NCBI GenBank assembly: GCA_030697555.1
Contig: JAUYPV010000061.1
Span: 1-37,953 of the forward strand
Direction of reading: 5' to 3'
Source of the DNA: Hyphomonadaceae bacterium
GTDB taxonomy: Bacteria > Pseudomonadota > Alphaproteobacteria > Caulobacterales > Hyphomonadaceae
DNA: 37,953 nucleotides
Below are positions 15,093 to 23,310 of the stretch, one piece after another (the stretch's first letter is position 1; each line of letters starts with the position of its first letter). The translations under genes and the position numbers were made by a program. The notes below the pieces were generated by a model, which searched no databases, was not told the DNA's origin, and saw only the letters and a program-made list of their open reading frames with translations.

Positions 15093-15692
15093 TTGACTGA
15101 CTGGATGGCATTCATCCTGGCGAGTCTGGCGCTGCTGGCGACGCCGGGGCCGACCAATACGCTGCTGGCGACATCCGGCGCGGCGGCGGGTCTGCGGCGG
15201 TCGCTGAAGCTGATTCCCGGCGAACTCTCGGGATACGCCCTTTCCATCACAACGCTGTCGCTGATCATCCTGCCGCTGGTGAATGCTTCTCCCATCGTGT
15301 CAGTGGTGCTGCGGCTGGCGTGCGGCGCCTATCTGGTGTGGTCCGCCGTGCATCTCTGGCGCGAGGGCGCGGACACGATCGCGAGCAGCGAGCCGGTCTG
15401 CGTGCGGCGCGTGTTCGTGACGACGCTGCTCAATCCCAAGGGGATCGTGTTCGCGCTGGTGATCGTACCTTACCTGGGCGAGCGCAGGTTTGCCGAAGCG
15501 GCGCCTTATCTGGCGTGTCTCGCGTTGATGATGGTGTCGGTAGCGCTGACCTGGATCAGCGGCGGCGCGCTGGTGCGTGCGGGCGCGCGGGGCCGGGTTG
15601 GCTCGGGTGTGATCCGCCGCGTAGGCGCCTCCGTGCTGGGCGTGTTCGGCCTACTGTTGTCGGTATCCGTGCTGCCGATCGGCGCACACTAG
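15093..15692 (+). CDS. LysE/RhtB-type exporter
   Basis: A 199-residue inner-membrane protein of the LysE superfamily, which exports amino acids or related solutes. The N-terminal SLALLATPGPTNTLL is the family signature, followed by GLRRSLKLIPGELSGY. The mid-protein TTLLNPKGIVFALVIVP is the second conserved stretch. About six membrane segments are visible and the length is normal. TTG at 15093 is taken as start because it gives the usual N-terminal helix; ATG at 15105 would remove four residues and is possible. Its stop overlaps the stop of the convergent GrpB-family gene in the tetranucleotide CTAG. Confidence 0.85.
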   Translation: MTDWMAFILASLALLATPGPTNTLLATSGAAAGLRRSLKLIPGELSGYALSITTLSLIILPLVNASPIVSVVLRLACGAYLVWSAVHLWREGADTIASSEPVCVRRVFVTTLLNPKGIVFALVIVPYLGERRFAEAAPYLACLALMMVSVALTWISGGALVRAGARGRVGSGVIRRVGASVLGVFGLLLSVSVLPIGAH

Positions 15693-16228
15693 CGCGCGGC
15701 GGCCCAGGCAAGCGCGCGTTCGATCGCGCCTTTCATCCAGGTCCCCTTGTGGGCGTTGTAGGCGAGCATGTCGTCAGGGTGAGCGGCTGCTGCGGTGCGT
15801 TTTGCCGCTTCGTAGGCGCGAGCTTCCTCGGGGTGGGAGCGCAGGTAGTCGCGGAAGGCGAGGGTACGAGCGATCTCGGGATGGCCCGTCTCATAGCAAT
15901 GGACATGGAACAGGCGCTTGCCATTCTTGTCGCGCACGCAATAGCGGCGGCCGGCGAACCCCCACTCTCCGCGCCAGAGATAGCCGAGGGCTTCGACCTG
16001 CGGCTGGCGGGTGTCGAGGGTGGCAAGGTCTCGCACGACGGGCATCAGGTCGATCGTCGGCTTGGCCACGATGCCGGGGATGGATGTCGAGCCGACATGC
16101 TCGATGCCGATCAGCGTGTCGCCAATGGCGGCGGCGAGCCGCGCGGATTCGATCGACGCCTGCGATGCCCACGCGGGATCGTGGGGAACGAGTTCGGCTT
16201 TCCTGCGATCGGCGGAAAAATCGGGCAC
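15689..16228 (-). CDS. GrpB family (UPF0157) protein
   Basis: A 179-residue protein of the GrpB/UPF0157 family, which has a nucleotidyltransferase-like fold. The signature IGIEHVGSTSIPGIVAKPTIDLMPVV sits in residues 40-66: the G-S-T-S plus later D-x-M pattern resembles the metal and nucleotide site of that superfamily. RLFHVHCY and LAFRDYLRSHPEEARAYEAAKR are also typical of the family. The start is GTG at 16228. It lies three bases downstream of the uvrC stop, so it is probably translated from the uvrC message. Biochemical role not established for the family, as far as I know. Confidence 0.88.
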   Translation of the reverse strand: MPDFSADRRKAELVPHDPAWASQASIESARLAAAIGDTLIGIEHVGSTSIPGIVAKPTIDLMPVVRDLATLDTRQPQVEALGYLWRGEWGFAGRRYCVRDKNGKRLFHVHCYETGHPEIARTLAFRDYLRSHPEEARAYEAAKRTAAAAHPDDMLAYNAHKGTWMKGAIERALAWAAAR

Positions 16229-16231
16229 GGA

Positions 16232-18373
16232 TCAGCCGCCGTGAAAGTGATCGTAAATTCGCTGCGCGAGCGCGGCGTTGACGCCTTCGACGGTCTGCAG
16301 GTCTTCGGGCGTGGCGCGGCTGACGCCCTTGGCTGAGCCGAAGCGGTGGAGCAGGGCCTTCTTGCGTCGGACGCCGATGCCGGGAATTTCGTCCAGCGGG
16401 TTCTGGTTTAGCATCGCGGCCGAGCGCTTGGCGCGGTGAGTGCCTATCGCCCAGCGGTGCGCTTCGTCGCGGAGGCGCTGGAGATAGTAGAGCGCGGGAT
16501 CGTTGCCGGGCAGCATGAAGGGCGCGCGGTTGGGACGGAAGAACTGCTCGCGGCCGGCATTGCGGTCAGGCCCCTTGGCGATGGCCACCAGATTCAATTC
16601 GCCTTCGGTGAAACCTAGCTGGGCGATGGTTTCGCGTACGGCGCTGAGTTGCCCGAGACCGCCGTCGATCAGCACAAGATCGGGCCAGGTTTCGGGGCGG
16701 CGCTTGCCTCCCTCAGTCGAAGACTGAGGGAGGTGGCTCGGCGGCGAAGCCGACGAGACGGAGGGGGAGATCGCAACGGCGGGATTCTCGGAGAGAGCCC
16801 CCTCCGTCTGCGCGTCCTTCGGACCCGCATCCACCTCCCCCGGTCTTTCGGCCGGTGGAGGCAAGGCACCTGTGTCTGAGCTGGGATGGGCAGTGTTCAG
16901 CTCTTCCTGTTCCTTTTTCAGTCTCCCGAACCGTCGGCGCATCACTTCGCGCATCATGCCGTAGTCGTCGCCCGGCTCGAGCTCTTCGTCCTTGATGTTG
17001 AACTTGCGGTAGGCGTTCTTCTCCCAGCCTTCGGGGCCTGCGACGATCATTCCGCCGACCGCGTTCGTGCCCATGATGTGCGAGTTGTCGTAGACCTCGA
17101 TGCGTTTCGGCGGTTCGGGCAGGCCGAAGACTTTCTGCACGGCGGCGAGGATCTTTTCCTGGCTCTGCGTCTCGGCGAGCTTGCGGCCGAGGGCTTCGCG
17201 CGCGTTGAGCAGGGCCTGGCCGACAATGCCGCGCTTCTCGCCACGCTGGGGCGTGCGGATGTCGACCTTGTGGTCGGCCTTGAGTTCGAGTGCGTCGGTC
17301 ATCAGCTCGGCCTCCTCAATGTCGTGGCTGAGGAGGATCATCTTGGGCACGGGCTTGTCGTCGTAGAACTGAGCGAGGAAGGCGGTGAGCACCTGTTCGG
17401 ACGTGTCGTCGCGATCGTGCCTGGGATACCAGACTGTGGCGCCCCAGTTCTGGCCGGCGCGGAAGAAGAAGGCCTGCACGGCAGACTGGCCTGCGTCGCT
17501 GTGGATGGCGAACACGTCGGCTTCGACCAGGCCATCCGGATTGACGGACTGCGACTGGCGGATGGAGGAGAGGGCGCGGATGCGGTCGCGCAGGCGGGCG
17601 GCGCGCTCATAGTCCATGTTTTGCGCGGCGCGCTCCATCTGCTGGGCGAGTTGTTCCTGCAGCGTTTCGGCATCGCCGCTGAGGAAGCGTTCTGCCTCCC
17701 GCACGAGGTCGCGGTATTCGTCGAGCGGGATCAGTCCAACGCACGGCGCTGAGCAGCGGCCCATCTGATGAAGCATGCAGGGGCGCGAGCGCGTGGCGTA
17801 GATATTGTCGGTGCAGGTGCGGAGGAGGAAGGCCTTCTGCAGCGTGTCGAGCGTGGCATCGACTGCGCCGGCGGAAGCGAACGGGCCGAAATACTGCCCC
17901 TTGATGCGTTTGGCGCCGCGGTGCTTGAGCGCCTGCGGCGCCTCGTGATCTTCGCGGATGAGGATATGCGGGAAGGACTTGTCATCGCGCAGGATGATAT
18001 TGAAGCGCGGCTTCAGCTTCTTGATGAGGTTGGCTTCGAGCAGCAGCGCCTCGGTCTCGCTGGCCGTCACCACGAACTCCATGGAGCGGGTGAGCGAGAT
18101 CATGCGCGCGATGCGCTGGGTGTGGCCGCCGATCTTGGCGTAGCTGCCGACCCGCGCCTTCAGGTTGCGCGCCTTGCCGACATAGAGCAGCTCGGCGTTC
18201 TCGCCGAACATGCGATAGACGCCCGGCTTGCCGGGCAGGCGGCGGAGATTGTCCTTGATGACGTCCGGCCCATAGAGCTTCGCGCCCGGCATCGCGGGGG
18301 CGTCAGGCTCGTCCGGCGAGGCGATTTCCTCGATTTCCGGCTCTTCCGTCTCTGGGTTTTCCGGCGACTCCAT
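16232..18373 (-). CDS. uvrC: Excinuclease ABC subunit C
   Basis: A 713-residue nuclease subunit that makes both incisions in nucleotide excision repair with UvrB. In order: an acidic N-terminal extension (1-35); the GIY-YIG domain (about 48-130, Tyr53 in GVYRM and Tyr64 in LLYVGKA); Cys-rich segment near 190; UVR helix-hairpin for UvrB contact (about 230-260); RNase H-like nuclease domain with Asp429 (VYDNSH) and Asp570 (LVLIDGG); THRAKRS; and C-terminal helix-hairpin-helix pair to the end. Between Asp429 and Asp570, residues about 502-557 are a low-complexity Pro/Ser/Ala-rich insert encoded by a palindromic repeat, making the protein longer than usual. The ATG at 18373 is chosen because upstream codons lack family likeness. 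It is followed by the GrpB-family gene. Confidence 0.95.
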   Translation of the reverse strand: MESPENPETEEPEIEEIASPDEPDAPAMPGAKLYGPDVIKDNLRRLPGKPGVYRMFGENAELLYVGKARNLKARVGSYAKIGGHTQRIARMISLTRSMEFVVTASETEALLLEANLIKKLKPRFNIILRDDKSFPHILIREDHEAPQALKHRGAKRIKGQYFGPFASAGAVDATLDTLQKAFLLRTCTDNIYATRSRPCMLHQMGRCSAPCVGLIPLDEYRDLVREAERFLSGDAETLQEQLAQQMERAAQNMDYERAARLRDRIRALSSIRQSQSVNPDGLVEADVFAIHSDAGQSAVQAFFFRAGQNWGATVWYPRHDRDDTSEQVLTAFLAQFYDDKPVPKMILLSHDIEEAELMTDALELKADHKVDIRTPQRGEKRGIVGQALLNAREALGRKLAETQSQEKILAAVQKVFGLPEPPKRIEVYDNSHIMGTNAVGGMIVAGPEGWEKNAYRKFNIKDEELEPGDDYGMMREVMRRRFGRLKKEQEELNTAHPSSDTGALPPPAERPGEVDAGPKDAQTEGALSENPAVAISPSVSSASPPSHLPQSSTEGGKRRPETWPDLVLIDGGLGQLSAVRETIAQLGFTEGELNLVAIAKGPDRNAGREQFFRPNRAPFMLPGNDPALYYLQRLRDEAHRWAIGTHRAKRSAAMLNQNPLDEIPGIGVRRKKALLHRFGSAKGVSRATPEDLQTVEGVNAALAQRIYDHFHGG
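16703..16866. repeat. In-frame nested palindromic repeat inside uvrC
   Basis: Perfect 12-bp stem CCTCCCTCAGTC at 16707-16718 with 16722-16733 (loop GAA). Inner small hairpin around GGCGAAGCC (16743-16751). Central arms AGACGGAGGGGG at 16756-16767 pair perfectly with 16798-16809. A GTCC-TTC-GGAC hairpin is at 16813-16823. An outer hairpin CCTCCCCCGG/CCGGTGGAGG at 16834-16861 has one mismatch. Left and right halves are also imperfect reverse complements of each other. It is read through on the minus strand without a stop, giving about 55 residues of UvrC. Confidence 0.88.
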
Positions 18374-18484
18374 GCGCCATAGGTAGGCGAAGGCAGGCTC
18401 GTGTTCAAACGGCCCGGATGTCTGATGGAGGCGATTTGCGGCCGGTTGCAGCCCGTGCTTTGTCAGCAGGAAGCAAATCAGGGG

Positions 18485-19765
18485 ATGGATAGGATGGCGC
18501 GCCTGCCGGTTTTCTTGTTGGCCGTTTCCGCGCTGGCGATAGCGGGCTGTGGCCCGAAGGCGGAGGTTGCCCCGGCCCAACCCCCGGCGCCGGTATTCGC
18601 CGATGAGTGGTACATGTTCTCCGCGCAACCGAATGGCGCCAGCCCGATCGGTCTCAACATCCACGAGACGAAGCTCGGACCGCAGGGGCGCATCTGGCAG
18701 AGCGGCAAGATGTACCCGGTCCGCAACGCGGTGGTGTCGGCCGACGCCATGTCGTTCATCGTGCCCGGTCTCGACATTTCGTGGTCGGCGACGAGGTCGG
18801 CGGACGACAAGTGGACCGGAAGCTGGACGACGAAGGAGGGCGAGGTCGCATCCATCATGGGATTCACCAACCCGCCTGATCTTGATGGCAAGACTTTCGT
18901 CACTCTGGCCGATGGACGGCAGATGTATCTTGATTGCCGGGGAACGGGCGCGCCGGCGGTGATCTTGGACGCGGGCGCCGGGAGTACCAGCGCCGCCTGG
19001 TCCCCCGTGCACGACGAGATCGCCAAGACGACGCTGGCCTGCGCCTATGACCGCGCCGGTCACGGACTAAGCGATCCGGGGCCGCTGCCGCTCGATACCG
19101 CGGCGGTCGCCAACGATATCGAGGCGATGCTGAATGCCGCCGGGGTCGAGGGGCCTTACGTGATGGTTGGGCATTCGCTCGGCAGCTACCATGTGCGCCA
19201 GTTCGCCAATACCCGGTTCGACAAGATGGCCGGCATGGTGCTGGTCGATCCGTCTGGCGATGGGCAGCGCGCGCGCTTTGCGAAGGCGATCCCCAAGCTC
19301 GACGCGATCCAGGAGAAGACGCGCAACGAACAGAAAGCGCTCAACTGTGTCGCGACGATGCGCGAGAAGCTGGTAGTGCATGCCGATCCGCTGTTCGCGA
19401 AATGCGGCGACGGCAACGACGCGGAGCGGATGGAGCAGACCCAGTCCGAGGTGGACGCCATGGAGGGCGCGAGCACGGAGCAACTCAACGAGTCGCGCCG
19501 GTCCTATGGCGACATGCCGCTGATCGTGCTGACGCGCGGCGACTACGTGATCGGCATGCCGTCGGAATTTACTGGGGCCGACCGCGACGCGATGAAGAAG
19601 GTCTGGACGGAAATGCACGTCGAAATGACCTCGCTTTCGACAGCCGGCGAACACCGCGTCGTTCCGAACGCCGGCCACAGCATCCAGCGTGACCAGCCGC
19701 AGGCCGTGATCGATGCGGTGAACGAGGTTGTCGCGAAGGCTCGCGAGCTCGCGGTGAAGCCTTAG
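18485..19765 (+). CDS. Alpha/beta-hydrolase lipoprotein
   Basis: A 426-residue exported hydrolase. The signal segment LPVFLLAVSALAIAGC carries lipobox IAGC, so it is probably lipid-anchored. Residues of about 30-140 form a beta-rich N-terminal region not part of the hydrolase. The hydrolase core starts near YLDCRGTGAPAVILDAGAGS, with AYDRAGHGLSDPG and the nucleophile elbow GHSLGS (Ser231). MPLIVLTRGDYVI is the candidate acid region and NAGHSIQRDQP near the end gives the catalytic His. An ATG at 18494 is an alternative start with AGGGG nine bases before it. The stop directly abuts the stop of the convergent crotonase gene. Substrate unknown; ester or peptide cleavage is likely. Confidence 0.87.
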   Translation: MDRMARLPVFLLAVSALAIAGCGPKAEVAPAQPPAPVFADEWYMFSAQPNGASPIGLNIHETKLGPQGRIWQSGKMYPVRNAVVSADAMSFIVPGLDISWSATRSADDKWTGSWTTKEGEVASIMGFTNPPDLDGKTFVTLADGRQMYLDCRGTGAPAVILDAGAGSTSAAWSPVHDEIAKTTLACAYDRAGHGLSDPGPLPLDTAAVANDIEAMLNAAGVEGPYVMVGHSLGSYHVRQFANTRFDKMAGMVLVDPSGDGQRARFAKAIPKLDAIQEKTRNEQKALNCVATMREKLVVHADPLFAKCGDGNDAERMEQTQSEVDAMEGASTEQLNESRRSYGDMPLIVLTRGDYVIGMPSEFTGADRDAMKKVWTEMHVEMTSLSTAGEHRVVPNAGHSIQRDQPQAVIDAVNEVVAKARELAVKP

Positions 19766-20530
19766 CTATTCGCGCTTGAACTTCGGATCGCGGCGTTCGG
19801 CGAATGCCGCGAGGCCTTCCTTGTGGTCCAGCGATTTCGCCAGTACGTCGAGTTCGGCGCGATGGGCGGCCTGAGCTTCCTCGGCGGTAACGTCCAGTGC
19901 ACGAGAAGACTGGCGTTTGGCGGCTTCGACCGACAATGGCGCGCGGCTGGCGATGCGGCGGGCGAGCTGCAAGGTTTCCTCGGCCAGCGTTTCGGCGGGA
20001 ACGACGTCGGTGACGAGGCCCCATTCGCCGGCCGTCACAGCGTCGAGCGGGAGACCAGTCAGCAGCATGCGCTTGGCGCGGGCGATGCCGATGAGGCGGG
20101 GCAGGCGGAAGACGGACGCCAAGAGGCCGACGTTGACGCCAGCCGCTACAAATTTGGCGTTGGGCGAGGCGATGCGGAGATCGCAGCAGAGGGCCAGCTC
20201 AAGCCCGCCTCCGACGGCAAAGCCGTTGATCGAGGCGATGACCGGGCAACGGAAGTTCTCGACAGCGGAGAGCAGGATCGCGAACTGGCGCAGCGAATCC
20301 TGTGCGCCAGCGCCGCGCGTCGCGGCCTCTCTGAGGTCGTCGCCGGAGCAGAAGGCCGCGCCCGTGCCGGTGATGACCAGGCATCGGATGGAAAGGTCCT
20401 GACCCAGCTTCTCCAGTTCCTGGACGAAGCGCTCGCGCAGCGCGGTGTTGAGCGCATTGGTCGGCGGGTTGTCGATCACGATGTGAGCGACACCGTCGGC
20501 AGGTCGGGTGATGTGCAGTGCGCCAGCCAT
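19766..20530 (-). CDS. Enoyl-CoA hydratase/isomerase family protein
   Basis: A 254-residue crotonase-fold protein not closely similar to the one at 9142-9924. The oxyanion motif FCSGDDL is at residues 60-66 and GFAVGGGLELAL at 103-114. The first hydratase glutamate is kept (Glu111), but the second aligns with Gly131 (AAGVNVGLL). One acid only would suit an isomerase or a distinct activity better than a textbook hydratase. The C-terminus ends in AFAERRDPKFKR, as commonly seen in such enzymes. It lies 59 bp downstream of the desaturase start side on the opposite reading but same strand as the desaturase (20590-21540 ends upstream), so co-transcription with the desaturase is possible. Confidence 0.87.
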   Translation of the reverse strand: MAGALHITRPADGVAHIVIDNPPTNALNTALRERFVQELEKLGQDLSIRCLVITGTGAAFCSGDDLREAATRGAGAQDSLRQFAILLSAVENFRCPVIASINGFAVGGGLELALCCDLRIASPNAKFVAAGVNVGLLASVFRLPRLIGIARAKRMLLTGLPLDAVTAGEWGLVTDVVPAETLAEETLQLARRIASRAPLSVEAAKRQSSRALDVTAEEAQAAHRAELDVLAKSLDHKEGLAAFAERRDPKFKRE

Positions 20531-20589
20531 CGCGTGCTCCGGTCGAGGATGCAGCAGGCTAACGTGCTGGGTTGCGGATTACTACCGTT

Positions 20590-21540
20590 TCAGGCCGCCA
20601 TCTGCGCCGGTTCGGCGGGCTTTGAGGCGCAGCGCTTCAGGACTTCGACATAGCCTTTCGTGATGCGCATGCGCTCGCGATAGCCCTTCTGCAGCAGCAG
20701 CTTGTGCGTCTTCTCGAGATTGTAGCAGGGGACGTACATGAAGACGTGGTGCTCGCAGTGATAGTGCACCCAGAACGGTGCGATGAAGAGGCGCTCGATC
20801 GGATTGGCCAGCGTGGTGCGCGCGTGGGTGAAGGGATCGTCCTGCGTATTGACCATGGCGTGCTCGGCCATCGAGCGCAGGCGCGTCACCAGCGGGAACC
20901 AAGTCGCCATCGGCACGATCCAGAGCGCCGGCCAGGCCCACCAGTAGCCGAGCGCGGTGGTCGCCACGATCATCACGCCATTGACGATCCAGAAGCGCAT
21001 GCCCGGGCGATCCGGCACGCGCGGTGGTTTGCTCTTCTTGCCACGCAGGCGTTCGATGAAGGGTGCGATGCGCTGCTTGTAGAAAGTCTGGCCCGTCAGG
21101 TCGCGGACGAATTTCCGGCGCAGCGAATCTTTTGTCACCGGGAAGGGGCGCGACAGGACGAGGTCAGGATCTTCCGGCTGCTCGGTGTATTTATGATGGG
21201 TGAGGTGATAGGGGCGATAGCGCTTCAGGCTTCCGCCGACCGCTGCGCCGCACAGCCACTCCGCCATCCAGTCGTTCAGCTTCGCATTGGGATGCAGGCC
21301 GCCATGCGCCGCATCATGCTCGAGGATCGCAAGGCCGAGCTGGCGCGCGCCGATCAGCATCACGGCGAGCACGTAGGTCAGCGGGTTCGGAAAAGCGATG
21401 AACAGCGCGCCTGCGCCGATGATCACGCCCCACGCATAAACGACCAGGGCCGGCCCCCTCCACCAGGAATGGCCGGATACCCTCGCCCACTCCTCGGGGG
21501 TGAAGATGGTCTTGGGATCAACGCGAGTGACAGACGGCAT
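20590..21540 (-). CDS. Membrane fatty acid desaturase family protein
   Basis: A 316-residue integral membrane di-iron enzyme. The three histidine boxes are clear: HDAAH at 75-79 followed by His83, HLTHH at 112-116, and HYHCEHH at 259-265. Hydrophobic pairs lie at about 33-70 and 183-215. Family members desaturate or hydroxylate acyl chains; some related proteins oxygenate carotenoids, so substrate is open. The ATG at 21540 follows a TTGAGG site; an in-frame TTG three codons earlier is less likely. The gene is the first of a possible pair with the crotonase downstream (59 bp gap), which would link it to acyl chain metabolism. A lipase-like lipoprotein diverges from it. Confidence 0.88.
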   Translation of the reverse strand: MPSVTRVDPKTIFTPEEWARVSGHSWWRGPALVVYAWGVIIGAGALFIAFPNPLTYVLAVMLIGARQLGLAILEHDAAHGGLHPNAKLNDWMAEWLCGAAVGGSLKRYRPYHLTHHKYTEQPEDPDLVLSRPFPVTKDSLRRKFVRDLTGQTFYKQRIAPFIERLRGKKSKPPRVPDRPGMRFWIVNGVMIVATTALGYWWAWPALWIVPMATWFPLVTRLRSMAEHAMVNTQDDPFTHARTTLANPIERLFIAPFWVHYHCEHHVFMYVPCYNLEKTHKLLLQKGYRERMRITKGYVEVLKRCASKPAEPAQMAA

Positions 21541-21698
21541 GGGCCTCAAGCTAGCAGAAAGAGCGCGGCTTTGCAGGGGGCGGAAGGTCGCCGCTGCAGG
21601 TTAAGAATGACGTAAGGTCAGGGGATAGCGTGGGTTCCATCACGGGTCTAAGCCACGGGCAGCGGGATACCGAAACATCAAATGCGGAGACTTTGTCG

Positions 21699-22961
21699 AT
21701 GAAATCGATTTCGGGATGGCTGATGGCGGGCGCTGCGGCGCTTGCTCTCGCTGCATGTGGCGAGAAGCCGGTGGAGCCAACGCCCGAGCTTTCGCCAGAA
21801 ACCGCGCAGGTTCCGATGATCGCGACAGATCCGACCCAGGGCGATGGCGGCGTCTCCGCCTTCTATGATCCCGCGGCGCCGGCGCCCGAAAAGCCCGGCA
21901 CGATGATCCGCACGGAAGCGCAGCCGGCAGAAAGCTCGCTTGCCGAAGCCGGGCAGGCGATGCGCATCCTCTATTCCTCGACCGACGGGCTTGGCGGCAA
22001 GACGCCGGTCGCCGTCTCCGGATCACTGTTCCTTCCCAAGGGCGAAGCGCCTGCGGGCGGCTGGCCGCTGATGGCATGGGCGCATGGCACCGTCGGCGTG
22101 GCCGACGTCTGCGCGCCTTCCTGGACCGCACGCTCCGAACGCGACACGATCTACCTCAACCACTGGCTGAAGCAGGGCTACGCCGTCGTCGCCTCCGACT
22201 ATCAGGGCCTCGGCACGCCGGGCGGCCACCCCTATCTCGCCACCAAGCCAGCCGCCTTCTCCGTGCTCGACTCGATCCGCGCAGTGCAGGCGGACGCCAA
22301 CCTCAAGATCGGCAAGCCGGTCGTTCTCGTCGGCCAGAGCCAGGGCGGCGGCGCCGCCTTCGCCACGGCCGGCGCTGCCGAGACCTACGCGCCTGAGCTG
22401 GACATCCGCGGCACGGTCGCAACCGGCACGCCCTACTTCACAACGACGACAGCGCCAGCCGAGCGCGACCCGACCAAGGTCGAAGGCGTCTTCGCCTACA
22501 CGCTCTACATTCTCTACCTGGTGAAACAGGCGGACCCCAGCTTCGATACGGATACCTTGTTCACCGAAGCCGCGAAGCCGACGATGGACCTCGCGCGCAC
22601 TGCCTGTCTCACCGAGGTGTGGGAGTCGATCGAGGCGACCAAGCTCAGCCAGGCGACGGCCTTCACGCGCGATCCGACGCCCGAGGTATCGAAGTATTTC
22701 GGCCTGATGGCGTACGACACGCTGAAGATAAAAGGCCCTGTCTTCATGGGCACGGGCGGCAAGGACCATGATGTGCCGCCGGAAGGGCAGGAGCGTCTGT
22801 TCAAGGACGCCTGCGCCGCCGGTTCGGTGATCGAGCGCCACGTCTACGCCAAGCTCGACCATTCCGGCACGGTCAACGGCTCCCTCGTCGACTCGACGCC
22901 CTTCGTGAAGAAGGCCTTCGCCGGTGAAGCGATCGCGGGGAATTGCCCGAAAGCAGGATAG
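21699..22961 (+). CDS. Secretory lipase-like alpha/beta-hydrolase lipoprotein
   Basis: A 420-residue protein with a lipoprotein signal ending ALALAAC (ATG at 21699, GCGGAGA eight bases upstream; the in-frame start at 21630 would bury the signal). The mature part begins with a Pro/Glu-rich linker. The core resembles secretory lipases (LIP family, PF03583 type): WPLMAWAHGTVGVADVC, YAVVASDYQGLGTPGGHPY, nucleophile Ser214 in GQSQGG, GTGGKDHDVPP for the acid, and KLDHSGTVNGS for the histidine. It would act on acylglycerols or other esters at the cell envelope. The gene converges on a small orphan gene, with a hairpin between. Confidence 0.88.
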   Translation: MKSISGWLMAGAAALALAACGEKPVEPTPELSPETAQVPMIATDPTQGDGGVSAFYDPAAPAPEKPGTMIRTEAQPAESSLAEAGQAMRILYSSTDGLGGKTPVAVSGSLFLPKGEAPAGGWPLMAWAHGTVGVADVCAPSWTARSERDTIYLNHWLKQGYAVVASDYQGLGTPGGHPYLATKPAAFSVLDSIRAVQADANLKIGKPVVLVGQSQGGGAAFATAGAAETYAPELDIRGTVATGTPYFTTTTAPAERDPTKVEGVFAYTLYILYLVKQADPSFDTDTLFTEAAKPTMDLARTACLTEVWESIEATKLSQATAFTRDPTPEVSKYFGLMAYDTLKIKGPVFMGTGGKDHDVPPEGQERLFKDACAAGSVIERHVYAKLDHSGTVNGSLVDSTPFVKKAFAGEAIAGNCPKAG

Positions 22962-23005
22962 GGCCGAACGGTCGCATCCTGATTCAGGCCGCAGTCAGTT
23001 CTGGA

Positions 23006-23027
23006 ACGGACCGTTCAAGAGGTCCGT
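23006..23027. terminator. Hairpin between convergent genes
   Basis: ACGGACC at 23006-23012 pairs with GGTCCGT at 23021-23027 across an 8-base loop. It lies between the lipase-like gene and the converging 93-residue gene. No T-tract follows, so its role as a bidirectional terminator is a guess from position. Confidence 0.35.
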
Positions 23028-23028
23028 C

Positions 23029-23310
23029 TCAGGCTGCCTCGTCCGGCCGCGAAAGCACGTGCGAATCCCACTGCCACGATGTAAAAAGGTATTGTCCGCC
23101 GGTTGGGCGGTTCGCCAGTGAAGCCTGCACCCTGAATCGCGTCCCGACGGGATAGTCGTTTATCAGGCTCTTGTTGCCCTCCAGGCGAAGACCGACGGGG
23201 AACTTTTGTCCTCGCACGGGCCGCAGAAGAATCTTTCCCTGAACACCGGCGCGGTCCGCGTCCTGGAAGCTCTCGATCTCGACGGATTGGTGGTCGATCG
23301 GCGGGCCCAT
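23029..23310 (-). CDS. Small conserved-looking protein, unknown
   Basis: A 93-residue protein I do not recognise. The strong ribosome site AAGGAGAA before the ATG at 23310 and the ordinary, non-biased composition argue for a real gene. It has no signal peptide or membrane segment. Alternating hydrophobic residues (GKILLRPVRGQKFPVGLRL, then GTRFRVQASLANRP) and the Trp-containing stretch YLFTSWQWDSHV suggest a small beta-barrel or sandwich. It is divergent from nothing nearby; 299 bases of apparently empty sequence precede it, and pfp lies beyond on the same strand. Its role cannot be inferred. Confidence 0.6.
   Translation of the reverse strand: MGPPIDHQSVEIESFQDADRAGVQGKILLRPVRGQKFPVGLRLEGNKSLINDYPVGTRFRVQASLANRPTGGQYLFTSWQWDSHVLSRPDEAA

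Noticed and set aside
18374-19063. N-terminal extension of UvrC by 230 residues
   Set aside because: The extra part is Arg/Gly-rich, overlaps the start of the plus-strand hydrolase gene and does not resemble UvrC.
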